Source: Enhygromyxa salina (lineage in GTDB: Bacteria > Myxococcota_A > Polyangia > Nannocystales > Nannocystaceae). From it: a stretch of 64,000 nt of DNA. Each line of letters starts with the position of its first letter. Within the stretch, counting starts at the first letter, position 1. Under the pieces are notes generated by a model. The model saw only the letters and a list, made by a program, of their open reading frames with translations. It made no database searches and was not told where the DNA came from. Location of the stretch: NCBI RefSeq assembly GCF_000737335.2, contig NZ_JMCC02000029.1:62001-126000 (forward strand). The letters run 5' to 3'. Made by a program: the position numbers and the translations under genes. This document shows positions 43,701-52,168 of this stretch, one piece after another.

Positions 43701-44342
43701 ATGATGAAACTGCGACGAATTTCAGGGGCCAGCCTGCTCACCGCTCTGTTGGCGCTTGGCTGCGGCAGTGATGACGTGGGGCTCACCGGAAGCACCAGCG
43801 GCAACGATGCCGACGGCGACACGACCAGCACCGGGACCGACAGCCAGGAGGGCGACGGGGATGGGGACGGCGACGGCGACGGCGATGGCGACGGCGATGG
43901 CGACGGGGATGGAGATCCCGGTGACGGAGACGGGGATGGGGACGGCGACGGGGACGGGGACGGCGACGGGGACGGCGACGGGGACGGCGACGGCGATGGG
44001 GACGGAGACGGCGATGGTGACGGAGACGGAGACGGGGACGGGGACGGCGACGGCGACGGCGACGGAGATGGTGACGGAGACGGAGACGGAGATGGTGACG
44101 GAGACGGAGACGTCTGCGCGCCAGACATGAACGACGTCCCGTGCGCGTCCTGTGTCAAGGTCAACTGCTGCCCCGAGGTCGAGGCGTGCCTCAATGACGT
44201 CCCATGCACCTGCGCATACAACTGCGTATTGATGGGCGGCGACCCGCTTCAGTGCCAGGTCATGTGCAACGCGAACAACGCGACGACGGCGGCGGTGCTG
44301 ATCTGCGGCCAGTCCAACTGCGCCAACGAGTGCATCCCCTGA
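43701..44342 (+). CDS. Lipoprotein with very long GD-repeat linker
   Basis: Start ATG (with a second ATG next) has GAGGAA upstream. The signal peptide ends in LLALGC (lipobox). Residues ~55-140 are almost pure GDGDGD, the longest such linker in the window. The short C-terminal domain contains about 12 Cys (CASCVKVNCCPEVEACL, PCTCAYNC, CQVMC) and is probably disulfide-rich. A surface stalk with a small knotted head is the likely architecture. The repeat is encoded by GGGGACGGCGAC-type DNA and is expected to vary in length between strains. Confidence 0.85.
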   Translation: MMKLRRISGASLLTALLALGCGSDDVGLTGSTSGNDADGDTTSTGTDSQEGDGDGDGDGDGDGDGDGDGDGDPGDGDGDGDGDGDGDGDGDGDGDGDGDGDGDGDGDGDGDGDGDGDGDGDGDGDGDGDGDGDGDGDVCAPDMNDVPCASCVKVNCCPEVEACLNDVPCTCAYNCVLMGGDPLQCQVMCNANNATTAAVLICGQSNCANECIP

Positions 44343-44395
44343 CGCCGCTCTCGCGGCGGCCCAAGCTGCCCGGCGCGTGGCCACGTTCGCTGAGC

Positions 44396-45931
44396 GTGGC
44401 GCGTCGCTCGGGCGGTCTGGTGTTGGCCGCGCTGGCATCGATCCTGGCCTGCGACGGCGCGCCACCGCCTCGCGACGCCATCTATTTCCTCGAGCGCCTA
44501 CACCTGCTCGACACGCTCCCGCTGCTCGAGCCGGGCGACGCCGAGCTAGCGAGCACCTACGACCGCGACGGCCACAACGCGCTCGATGGCATGACCTACC
44601 CGTGGACCGACGGCCGCCGCAACGTGCTGTTGTCCGTTGACGGGCCCGGCTGCATTCACCGGATCTCGACCGGGGACATCGCGGCGGTCGCCGACACCCG
44701 CGTCGAGATCATGCTGGACTACGGCGAGCTGCTCTCAATGACGGTCGGCGAGCTGTTCGATCCGATCTCGAGCCCGTTCGCGGGGGGCTTGATCCACTCG
44801 GGCCCGTACCCGGATGTCCACTACCCGACCGTGCGCATGCCAATGCCCTTCGCCGAGCACGCCGAGGTCCGGCTGATCGACGCGGACCAGCGCTGGGGCG
44901 TGTTCTGGCAGATCGGCTACACCCGCTATGAAGCTGGCACCCCGATCGAGACGCTCACGCTGCCGCTCGATCCCGGCACGGAGCGGGCGCTCGACGAGGC
45001 TGGCCAGGCGTGGGCCGACGCGGTCGCGGGTGCCCGGCGGCCGCAGTCTCCAAGCGTGCGCGTGAGCGAGTCGCTCGAGCCCGGCGCGGACCTGAGCTGG
45101 GATGACAGCGGCTGCGGGACGATCGAGCGACTCGCCGTCGGGATCGATCCCGGTGATGCGAGCGCGGCCGCGGCTTGGCGAGCGCTGCGGCTGCGGGTGA
45201 TCTGGGACCGGGCCAACAGCCCCGCGATCGAGCTTCCGCTCGCGGAGTTCATGGGCGCGGGCGACAACGCCGACGATCCCGAGGCAGCGTTCAACGGCCT
45301 GATCATGAGCGCCACCGAGCACCGCGCGGACCTGCGCTTGCCGATGCCCTACCGTGAAGCCGCGCGGATCGAGCTTCACAACGATGGTGAGGCGCCCGTG
45401 GAGGCCGAGCTCGAGCTGTGGACCCGCCGCTGCGTCAACCACCCCGTCAACGCCGGCTACCTCCACGCCCACGCTCAGACCGCCCCGGCGGCGACGCCCA
45501 ACAGCCCGCGATCCGGCCCGGCGCAGGTGCCCGTGCACCGCCTGTTCGACTACCAAGGCCGGGGCAAGCTCGTGGGGGTGCTGCTGCGGATCGAGTGGCC
45601 GTTCGCGGATCTATGGTGGGGCGAGGGCGACTGGCAGATCTGGTCGGATCAACCGGTCAACGCGTGGCCGCCCCGCTATCACGGCACTGGCACCGAGGAA
45701 TTCTTCGACGCCGGTTGGACCCGCTTTGATCGCAGGCCGCTCGCCGGGGCGATCAAGCAGCGCCCCGGCTTGGTCAGCGTCTACGGGTTCATGCTCAACG
45801 ACGCGTTCACCTTCGAGCAACAATTGCGGGTCCAAGTCGAGACCGTGGGCCTGTGGGTTGGTGACCTGGTCGTGACCGAGCTCCACCCGACGTGGAGCAG
45901 CACGGTGTACTGGTACGACGAGCGGCCCTGA
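44396..45931 (+). CDS. DUF2961 / GH172-like exported protein
   Basis: A GTG start gives (V)ARRSGGLVLAALASILACDG, a lipoprotein signal; the frame is open further upstream but overlaps the previous gene. The mature protein matches DUF2961 (GH172): DGHNALDGMTYPWTDGRRNV, IMLDYGELLSM, YPTVRMPMPFAEHAEV, and YHGTGTEEFFDAGWTRF near the C-terminus. GH172 enzymes act on fructose- or arabinose-containing glycans in a jelly-roll fold. Catalytic residues cannot be confirmed by eye. It probably processes external polysaccharide. The convergent metzincin gene ends 10 bp away. Confidence 0.8.
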   Translation: MARRSGGLVLAALASILACDGAPPPRDAIYFLERLHLLDTLPLLEPGDAELASTYDRDGHNALDGMTYPWTDGRRNVLLSVDGPGCIHRISTGDIAAVADTRVEIMLDYGELLSMTVGELFDPISSPFAGGLIHSGPYPDVHYPTVRMPMPFAEHAEVRLIDADQRWGVFWQIGYTRYEAGTPIETLTLPLDPGTERALDEAGQAWADAVAGARRPQSPSVRVSESLEPGADLSWDDSGCGTIERLAVGIDPGDASAAAAWRALRLRVIWDRANSPAIELPLAEFMGAGDNADDPEAAFNGLIMSATEHRADLRLPMPYREAARIELHNDGEAPVEAELELWTRRCVNHPVNAGYLHAHAQTAPAATPNSPRSGPAQVPVHRLFDYQGRGKLVGVLLRIEWPFADLWWGEGDWQIWSDQPVNAWPPRYHGTGTEEFFDAGWTRFDRRPLAGAIKQRPGLVSVYGFMLNDAFTFEQQLRVQVETVGLWVGDLVVTELHPTWSSTVYWYDERP

Positions 45932-45940
45932 TCGCGCGCG

Positions 45941-47605
45941 CTACCCCAGCTCGACATCCCGGGCGAGATCAACCTCGAGCGCCCGCCCGTCGAACTCGAT
46001 CTGGATCACGCCTTCCACGTGCTCGGGCAGCGGCAGGATCAGGCCCCGAACCTCACCTTCACCGGTGATCTTCGGCGCGACTGGCCCCGTCCACGCGCGT
46101 CCGTTCGCCCGGCCACGCGCGCGTCGCTGGAGATCGTCACCGCCGGTCTCGACGCGGCCCGGCATCACGTACCAGCGGACCTCACCGTCCGCCATGAACA
46201 CCCCATGCAGGACTTGGGCGTTCGCAGCCGCGCCAGCGTTATCCCAGCTCGACAAGGTTGCGATCCGCTGCGCGAGGTTGCGGTAGGTGTACGCGCTGAT
46301 CCAATAGGGAAACGCGTAGCTCATCACGTCGTTGAGCGCGGGCCCCCACGTGTCGTAGTCGTCGTGTCCGTAGCAGTAGTCGCCCAGCGCCAGCCCTTCG
46401 GTCGGGGCGATCAGCCAATGATCCAAGGTCTGCATCGGGGGAAAGTCCCACTCGACCGCCTTTGGATGCTGGCCGGGACGCACCGGGTAGCCCCAGGTGA
46501 AGCGCCGGCCGCAGTCGGGGCTGCCCGCCGAGCCCGGTTGATAGGCCCCGTCGTCGAAGCTGTGCGGGCGGCCGCTGCTGTGCCCGAGCTCGTGGGTGAA
46601 ATTGTTTGGTGACGCGCCCCAGTGGTTGATCGAGTACGAGACCCGGTCGGCCCCCATTGAATCGTCGACCAGCCAGGCCATGCCGCCAGCCCAGCAATTG
46701 CCCTCGTGGGACTCAGCGAAGATCGCGTGGTAATACACGTTGGGGCCAGCGTTCTCGCTGTTTCGGTAGTTTGACACCTGGGCCAGGATCGCCGCGCCGT
46801 CGTAGCAATCCGTGATCTGGACGGGCGCGTGATACTCCACGCTCATGGTGTTGATCGGATAGAGATTGAAGAGGTCGGTCTCCATCATCTCGCGCAGCGC
46901 GGCGGGCAGCTCGAAGCTCGCGTTCTCAACCGCCGGGTCGTTGGCGGGCAACACCACGACCTTGATCTCCATGTTGCCGCCAACGACCTCGAGCGCGGCC
47001 TCGCCCGCGGCGGGGATCCGCGGGATGTCGGTGTCGGTGCCGGCTTGCCCGGCGTCGGCCTCGAACAAGCCGAGGACCAGCGAGTCGCCCTCGCGCAGCT
47101 CGGAGGCGTCAAACTCGAACGCAAACGAGCCGTCGATGAAGCCCTGCGTTGGCGGGCCAGAGATCATCCTGGTTTGCGAGAATTGATCCGTGGTCCCGTC
47201 CGCGTGCAGCAGCGAGAGCCGAGCCAGGATGTTGCGCGGCGTGAACTCGGCGTTCGTTGACCACAGCACCCGGATCAAGCCAGGCCGCCCGCCGATCAGC
47301 GGCGCCGACCAGCCGTTGGCGGCGACCAGCTGCCCGGATTGAACGATCGTCACCCCGACACCCTGGTTGATCTCCACGGTGTCGATCGCGATGTCCGCCG
47401 CGAAGCTGCCGTCATCGGGGTCGACTGGATCACCGTCGCCGTCGCCGTCGCCGGTCTCGTCGTCGCCGTCGCCCTCGCCGTCCGTGCTGCTTGCCAGGCT
47501 CGTGGAGCTGACCTGGTCGTCTTCGCCGTTGTCCGAGCAGGCGCTGAGGGCCATGCCCAGCGAGACGAGCAGGGCGAGCGGAGCGGGGCGGGCGCCGGCG
47601 AGCAT
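45941..47605 (-). CDS. GD-linker lipoprotein, metzincin-like metalloprotease
   Basis: The signal peptide ends in ALSAC (lipobox), followed by a Ser/Thr and GDGDGD linker. A ~250-residue beta region comes next, then the metzincin zinc motif HELGHSSGRPH (HExxHxxGxxH). A Met-turn candidate, NDVMSYAFPYWIS, lies downstream at a normal distance. The Cys pairs around SPDCGRRF and GDYCYGHD suggest disulfides. It would be a cell-surface zinc protease. The exact family (M64-like or other) is uncertain. It is divergent from the small membrane protein gene at 47.8 kb. Confidence 0.82.
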   Translation of the reverse strand: MLAGARPAPLALLVSLGMALSACSDNGEDDQVSSTSLASSTDGEGDGDDETGDGDGDGDPVDPDDGSFAADIAIDTVEINQGVGVTIVQSGQLVAANGWSAPLIGGRPGLIRVLWSTNAEFTPRNILARLSLLHADGTTDQFSQTRMISGPPTQGFIDGSFAFEFDASELREGDSLVLGLFEADAGQAGTDTDIPRIPAAGEAALEVVGGNMEIKVVVLPANDPAVENASFELPAALREMMETDLFNLYPINTMSVEYHAPVQITDCYDGAAILAQVSNYRNSENAGPNVYYHAIFAESHEGNCWAGGMAWLVDDSMGADRVSYSINHWGASPNNFTHELGHSSGRPHSFDDGAYQPGSAGSPDCGRRFTWGYPVRPGQHPKAVEWDFPPMQTLDHWLIAPTEGLALGDYCYGHDDYDTWGPALNDVMSYAFPYWISAYTYRNLAQRIATLSSWDNAGAAANAQVLHGVFMADGEVRWYVMPGRVETGGDDLQRRARGRANGRAWTGPVAPKITGEGEVRGLILPLPEHVEGVIQIEFDGRALEVDLARDVELG

Positions 47606-47808
47606 GCGGACACTATAGCGGATGCATGATGCTCAAATCTACCAATTTCACAAGCCCCATGAGGCTCGCGTGACAGCCTACGCTATGGCGTAGGAAGGCG
47701 GCCCGCGAGCAAGCGCGGAAGATCTGCAGCCTCGAGCTGCTCGCGCGGCTTAAATCTCGCTGGCCATACGCGCACGCCGTGGGAGGTTGTCTCCACGAGG
47801 AGCAAGTC

Positions 47809-48318
47809 GTGCAACGAATCGTCTACGGCATCTTTCCCGATCGTGAGTCGGCCGAAGCCGCAAAGCACAAGCTACAGGCGAAGGCCGACAGCATCGACGA
47901 GGAGCACGAAGTCGCAACTGCGGCGATCCACGAGCACGAGATTCGGCCCGAGGATCTGCCGCCCGCGGGCCGCTCCGCGAGGCAGGCGGCGGCGGTCGGA
48001 GGCATCTTCGTCGCCGTGTTCGTTGGCCTGGTGCTTGGCCTGCTGAGCACCGGCGTGTTCGCCAGGATCGGCGCACCCGAGACGATCCTTGGCACCGATC
48101 TGACCGGTGTCGTGGTCGTGTCTCTCGTCGCCGGGGTGTTCGGCGCGGTGGTGTCCGGCATCGGTGGCTCCGCAGAGAATCACACGCACCTTCGCGAGCT
48201 CGAGAGGGCCGTGAGCAAGGGCCACGTCGTGCTGACCGCCGAGGCGTCCTTCGACCGTGTACGCTCGATCGCACGCAAGATGAAGCGCGGCGGCGCGAGC
48301 CGAACTGGCTCGCTCTGA
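47809..48318 (+). CDS. Small two-helix membrane protein, stress-protein-like
   Basis: A GTG start with GAGGAG 7 bases upstream gives (V)QRIVYGIFPDRESAEAAKHK, which resembles the ferredoxin-like N-terminus of general-stress/permease-linked small proteins (YflT-type). Two hydrophobic helices (AAAVGGIFVAVFVGLVLGLL; LTGVVVVSLVAGVFGAVVSG) follow. A second soluble segment (LRELERAVSKGHVVLTAEAS) mirrors the first. It likely resides in the inner membrane. No specific function can be given. Confidence 0.72.
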   Translation: MQRIVYGIFPDRESAEAAKHKLQAKADSIDEEHEVATAAIHEHEIRPEDLPPAGRSARQAAAVGGIFVAVFVGLVLGLLSTGVFARIGAPETILGTDLTGVVVVSLVAGVFGAVVSGIGGSAENHTHLRELERAVSKGHVVLTAEASFDRVRSIARKMKRGGASRTGSL

Positions 48319-48363
48319 CCAAGTCCCAGCCAAGTCCGGCCGTGTTCCTGATAGCCTGAGGGC

Positions 48364-49812
48364 ATGGATCGACTGTCGTTGAATGCCACGATGTTTTGTT
48401 GCGCCGCGATGTTCGCGTGCACCGGCGGTAACGCCGACGACGCCGACAGCAGCGCGGCCGAGACCGCGGGCGACGGGGACGGGGACGGCGACAACACGGG
48501 CGACGGCGACGGGGACGGCGACAACACAGGCGACGGCGACGCCCGACCCAACTGGCACGAAGACATCGCGCCGTTGGTGACCGAGGCGTGCCAGGGCTGC
48601 CACACCGACGGCGGCATCGCTCCCTTCGCCATGCAGGACTACGCTCAGACCTCGCCGTGGTCGGGGTTGATGGCCGAGCAAGCCGAGCTCGGCCTCATGC
48701 CGCCATGGCACGCGCTCGAGACGGCGCAGTGTCAGCCGCCGCTCGCCTTCAAGCACGACGCCCGCCTGAGCGACGCGCAGATCCAGCTGTTGCGTGATTG
48801 GGTCGACGTTGGCAGCCCCGAGGGGGATCCCGCCAACGCGGCCCCGCTGCCGTCACCGCCCAGCCTCGACCTCGCCAACCCGACGACGAGCGTGACGATG
48901 GGCTCGCCGGTGTCGATCGACGCGCAGGGCAACACGCTCGACTTCTTTCATTGCCTGAGCCTGGATCCCGGCAACGACGAAGACGTGTACCTCGACGGTA
49001 TTCAGGTGGTGCCGGGCAACCGCGAGATCGTTCATCACGTGCTGGTCTACGTCGACGAGAACGCCGCGTCAGCGAGCTGGCCCGGCGGCGTGCAGCAAGA
49101 CTGCGGCGGCGGATCGGGCGTCAGCGGCAGCCAGCTGATCAGCGGGTGGGTGCCCGGCGGCCTGCCCATGGAGCCGCCGGACGGCGTTGCGATCAGCTTG
49201 CCCGCGGGTGCGCGGCTGATCCTCAACGTCCACTATCACGCCACCGGCGGCGGACCCACGCTCGACGACAGCACCGGCCTCGCGCTGCGCTGGACCAACA
49301 CCAAGCCCGAGTATGGCTCGCTGTTCACGCTGCTTGGCGCGCCGGGGTCCGGGTCCTCGCTGACCGGGCCGTTCATGATCCCCGCGGGCGCCACGGGCCA
49401 CGTCGAGGAGTACGAGTGGATCGTCTCCGCCAACGGCAGCGCGTTCCCCGACACCATCGAGGCCAGGATCTGGGCGGTCGCGAACCACATGCACTTGGTC
49501 GGCGTCGACATGCGCGCGTGGATCGAGGACCGCGACACGGGTGAAGAGACCTGCCTGCTGCACACGCCCAACTGGGACTTCAACTGGCAGCGGATCTACG
49601 AGTACGACGCGCCCGCCAACCAGGGTGTGCGGGTCAAGGCCGGCGATATCGTGCGGGTCCAGTGCAGCTACGACAACAGCATGAACAACCCGGCGCTCGC
49701 GTCGGCGCTCGCCGAAGCCGGGCTCGACAGCCCGGTCAACGTGAGCGTTGGTGAGGGCACGCTCGATGAGATGTGCCTGACCGCGGTCGGCGTGGGGATC
49801 AAGGGGCTGTGA
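48364..49812 (+). CDS. Copper type II monooxygenase with cytochrome c-like domain
   Basis: A lipoprotein-like signal (ATMFCCAAMFAC) and GDGDGD linker precede a small c-type cytochrome-like domain with CQGCH heme motif. From ~residue 170 there are the two domains of ascorbate-dependent copper monooxygenases (PHM/DBM family): IVHHVLVYVDE (CuA His pair), LILNVHYHATGG (CuB HxH), and NHMHLVGVDMRAW (with a Met candidate). Such enzymes hydroxylate C-H bonds using two coppers. The fused heme domain could supply electrons in place of ascorbate, which is inference. Location is periplasmic or surface. Confidence 0.85.
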   Translation: MDRLSLNATMFCCAAMFACTGGNADDADSSAAETAGDGDGDGDNTGDGDGDGDNTGDGDARPNWHEDIAPLVTEACQGCHTDGGIAPFAMQDYAQTSPWSGLMAEQAELGLMPPWHALETAQCQPPLAFKHDARLSDAQIQLLRDWVDVGSPEGDPANAAPLPSPPSLDLANPTTSVTMGSPVSIDAQGNTLDFFHCLSLDPGNDEDVYLDGIQVVPGNREIVHHVLVYVDENAASASWPGGVQQDCGGGSGVSGSQLISGWVPGGLPMEPPDGVAISLPAGARLILNVHYHATGGGPTLDDSTGLALRWTNTKPEYGSLFTLLGAPGSGSSLTGPFMIPAGATGHVEEYEWIVSANGSAFPDTIEARIWAVANHMHLVGVDMRAWIEDRDTGEETCLLHTPNWDFNWQRIYEYDAPANQGVRVKAGDIVRVQCSYDNSMNNPALASALAEAGLDSPVNVSVGEGTLDEMCLTAVGVGIKGL

Positions 49813-49819
49813 CCGAGGC

Positions 49820-51031
49820 TCAGGCCCGATAGCGGCGCATGTACATCCGCATCAAGAACCGGCGAAACCAGATGTTGAAGCCCGCGAGCGGCAGCACCAG
49901 CGGGCCGTACACCATCAGTGATCGCCCCCCAATGCTGACGCCATGCGGAAAGTCGGACCACAGCGGGTGGGGCTCGAGCGGAGGCACGCCGCCGGGGTAG
50001 TCAACCGGATGCCGCGCGAGCGTGAGGATGTTTGCGGCGATCGTCTTGGCCGCGAAGATCGCCTCGATCGCGCGCTGCATCGTGGGCCAGCGACCGTCGC
50101 CGCCGTAGACCCGCGCGACGTCGCCACCGGCGAACAGCTCGGGGCTCGCCGTCGAGTCCGACACGCACTGCAAGGTCGGTCCGACGCGCAGCCAGCCGTC
50201 TTCGGTGTGGGGCAGGTCGATCGTTGCGATCACCGGCGGCGGCTGCAGCCCGCCCGCCCAAAACCCCAGCGCGCACGGGATCGTGCGCTCGCCCTCGGGC
50301 CCGCGGATCATGGCTGTTTCTTCGCTGACCGACACCAAGCGGGTCTCCAGCAGCAGCTCGACGCCCTGGGCTCGCAGCGCAGCCTCGGCTTTTTTTCCGG
50401 CGCGCGGGGTCAGCCCGGCCAGCAAGCGATCCCCGCCGTGGACCATCACCAGCTTGGGCGCGCGCCAGTTGGCGGGCCGCGACTTGGCCAGGTGCGCCAG
50501 CTCGCCCGCGATCTCGACCCCCGAGATCCCGCCGCCGACCACCAACACGCAAGGCGGCTCACCCTCGCCAACCATCACCTGCTGCAGGGCGGCCCGGCAC
50601 TGCTCGAACTGGGCCTTGGACTTGTACGCGAGCATGCGCGCGCCGCCCGGCAAGCTCGCGGGCGCGCGGATCTCCGAGCCCACGCCAAACACCACGAACC
50701 GGGCCGAGAAGCTGCGACCGTCGGCCAGCCGCGCCTCGTGTGCCTCCGCGTCAAAGCCAACGAGCTCGCCCTCGATCCAGCGCACGCCCGGGGTCGCGAC
50801 GGCGTAGCGCTGGGTCTCGAGCTCGGTGTCGCCAGCGACGGCGTAGGTCATGCGCTGGGTCAGCAGCTCGTGGCCGAGCGGGATATAGGGGTGGGTGACC
50901 TGACGATCGATCACGATCACGCTGAGCTTGCGCCCACGACGGTGGCCGCGAAGCAGGCGCAGCAGCTCGACGCCCAAGAAGCTGCCGCCGAGGATCAGTA
51001 GATCAGCGTCGTACCCGTGCGCTTCAGTCAT
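49820..51031 (-). CDS. NAD(P)H-dependent FAD oxidoreductase, NDH-2/FSP1-like
   Basis: N-terminal FAD-binding site LLILGGSFLGVELLRLLRG and a second nucleotide site VLVVGGGISGVEIAGELAH form the two-Rossmann pyridine nucleotide-disulfide oxidoreductase fold. ELFAGGDVARVYG gives the C-terminal FAD-contact Asp motif. The C-terminus (FNIWFRRFLMRMYMRRYRA) is hydrophobic and basic, consistent with peripheral membrane attachment as in NDH-2. It probably passes electrons from NADH to quinone. Its ATG overlaps the upstream MBL gene by 8 bp. It is the last gene of a four-gene overlapping operon starting with proS. Confidence 0.85.
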   Translation of the reverse strand: MTEAHGYDADLLILGGSFLGVELLRLLRGHRRGRKLSVIVIDRQVTHPYIPLGHELLTQRMTYAVAGDTELETQRYAVATPGVRWIEGELVGFDAEAHEARLADGRSFSARFVVFGVGSEIRAPASLPGGARMLAYKSKAQFEQCRAALQQVMVGEGEPPCVLVVGGGISGVEIAGELAHLAKSRPANWRAPKLVMVHGGDRLLAGLTPRAGKKAEAALRAQGVELLLETRLVSVSEETAMIRGPEGERTIPCALGFWAGGLQPPPVIATIDLPHTEDGWLRVGPTLQCVSDSTASPELFAGGDVARVYGGDGRWPTMQRAIEAIFAAKTIAANILTLARHPVDYPGGVPPLEPHPLWSDFPHGVSIGGRSLMVYGPLVLPLAGFNIWFRRFLMRMYMRRYRA

Positions 51032-51866
51032 TTCCGAACACGAACACCTTGTCGCGCACGCTCGCGGGGAACCGGTCTTTGACCACGCTCTCGGCGAACG
51101 CCCGCGAGTGTCGCAAGCTGCGATGGACGAGCACCAGCGCCTCGCCTTCGAACTTCTCTACGTGCTCGATGATCTCGTCGACGTGGGTGTGGCCGTAGGC
51201 CCGCGTCGACGCCACGTCGCGCTGCTGATCCCACGCGGTGCACTCGTGGACCAGCACCTTGCAGCGGCGCATCAGCTCGCTGTCCAAGAAGGTGTCGATC
51301 GTGGTGTCGCCCGTGACGCACAACAGCGGCGTCACGGTCTCGTGGGTGATCTCCACGCCCTGCGCACGCAAGGCGGCGAGCTGCTCGGGTGAGCGGCCGC
51401 GGAACGCGTCGTCGAGCTTTCGGGTGGTCCGCTCGATCGCCCACGCGAGGCTTGGGACCCTGTGCTTGGTGCGGATCGCCGTGGCCGTTAGATCCCGGCC
51501 AACGCTGCAGCGATCCCCTGGCTTGGTCGGGCGCAGCTCGTACTCGTACTCGAAGCCCTCGATCTGTGACCACGCGCCCAACACCGTCTCGAGCGGCTCG
51601 GCGATCTCTTCGGGGACATGAATGATCGCCGGGCGCAGGCTCATCATCTTGCGCTGCGAGATGTAGTAGTGGATCCCCGCGAGGTGGTCGTTGTGACCGT
51701 GCGAGGCCAGCACTCGATTGAAGCGCAGCGCCCCGTGCGGGATCATGCCAAGGTCGAACATCAGCTTGAGCTCCGGCACGCGGATGTTGGTCTCGACCCC
51801 GCCTTGCGAGATGCCGACCACGTGCAGGCCGCAGACTTCGAGCGTGTCTTCGGGTGGTCGCGTCAT
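51024..51866 (-). CDS. MBL-fold metallo-hydrolase, RNase Z-like
   Basis: The metal motif LASHGHNDHLAG is a variant HxHxDH. A later acceptor sequence LLCVTGDTTIDTF and HVDEIIEHVEKFEGEALVLV with HRSLRH fit the remaining ligands of the beta-lactamase fold. The layout resembles ribonuclease Z or related tRNA-processing hydrolases. The start overlaps the stop of the 100-aa gene (ATGA). Linkage with prolyl-tRNA synthetase hints at RNA metabolism, but the reaction is not proven. Confidence 0.8.
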   Translation of the reverse strand: MTRPPEDTLEVCGLHVVGISQGGVETNIRVPELKLMFDLGMIPHGALRFNRVLASHGHNDHLAGIHYYISQRKMMSLRPAIIHVPEEIAEPLETVLGAWSQIEGFEYEYELRPTKPGDRCSVGRDLTATAIRTKHRVPSLAWAIERTTRKLDDAFRGRSPEQLAALRAQGVEITHETVTPLLCVTGDTTIDTFLDSELMRRCKVLVHECTAWDQQRDVASTRAYGHTHVDEIIEHVEKFEGEALVLVHRSLRHSRAFAESVVKDRFPASVRDKVFVFGND

Positions 51867-52168
51867 CAGCTGTGGCTATCCCTGCCGGTCTCGGCCGCCT
51901 CTTCGACGAGCAACACGAATTCGCGCCAGACCGGGCCCTGGTCGTGGTCTTCGGCCAGCGTCGCGGTCGCCTCGGCGCACTCGCAGGCCTCGTCCCAGCG
52001 ACCCTGCTCGAGGTGCTCGACGGCGTCGCGGGCGAGCTGCTCGGCCTCGGCCGCCGGGTCGTCGGAGTCGTCATCGTCGTCGCTGGTCCACGCCCCAGCC
52101 GCCCGCGCGCAGGCCTTGCGGGCCGCGGTGATCGACCGAACGGTGCGGGGATCAGCGAACTCGCTCAC
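51866..52168 (-). CDS. 100-aa acidic helical protein of unknown function
   Basis: A GTG start shares its G with the proS TAG stop, and its stop overlaps the ATG of the next gene. It therefore lies exactly between two genes, with no space, and is likely real. The protein has an acidic Asp run (TSDDDDDSDD) and two helical segments (ARDAVEHLEQGRWDEACECA; REFVLLVEEAAE) resembling a single TPR hairpin. No known family comes to mind. A bridging or adaptor role in the operon is possible. Confidence 0.7.
   Translation of the reverse strand: MSEFADPRTVRSITAARKACARAAGAWTSDDDDDSDDPAAEAEQLARDAVEHLEQGRWDEACECAEATATLAEDHDQGPVWREFVLLVEEAAETGRDSHS

Noticed and set aside
43860..44110. Coding frames in the reverse direction across the GD repeat (SPSPSP..)
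   Set aside because: They are simple translations of the GGGGACGGCGAC repeat; the forward frame has signal peptide and Cys-rich domain.
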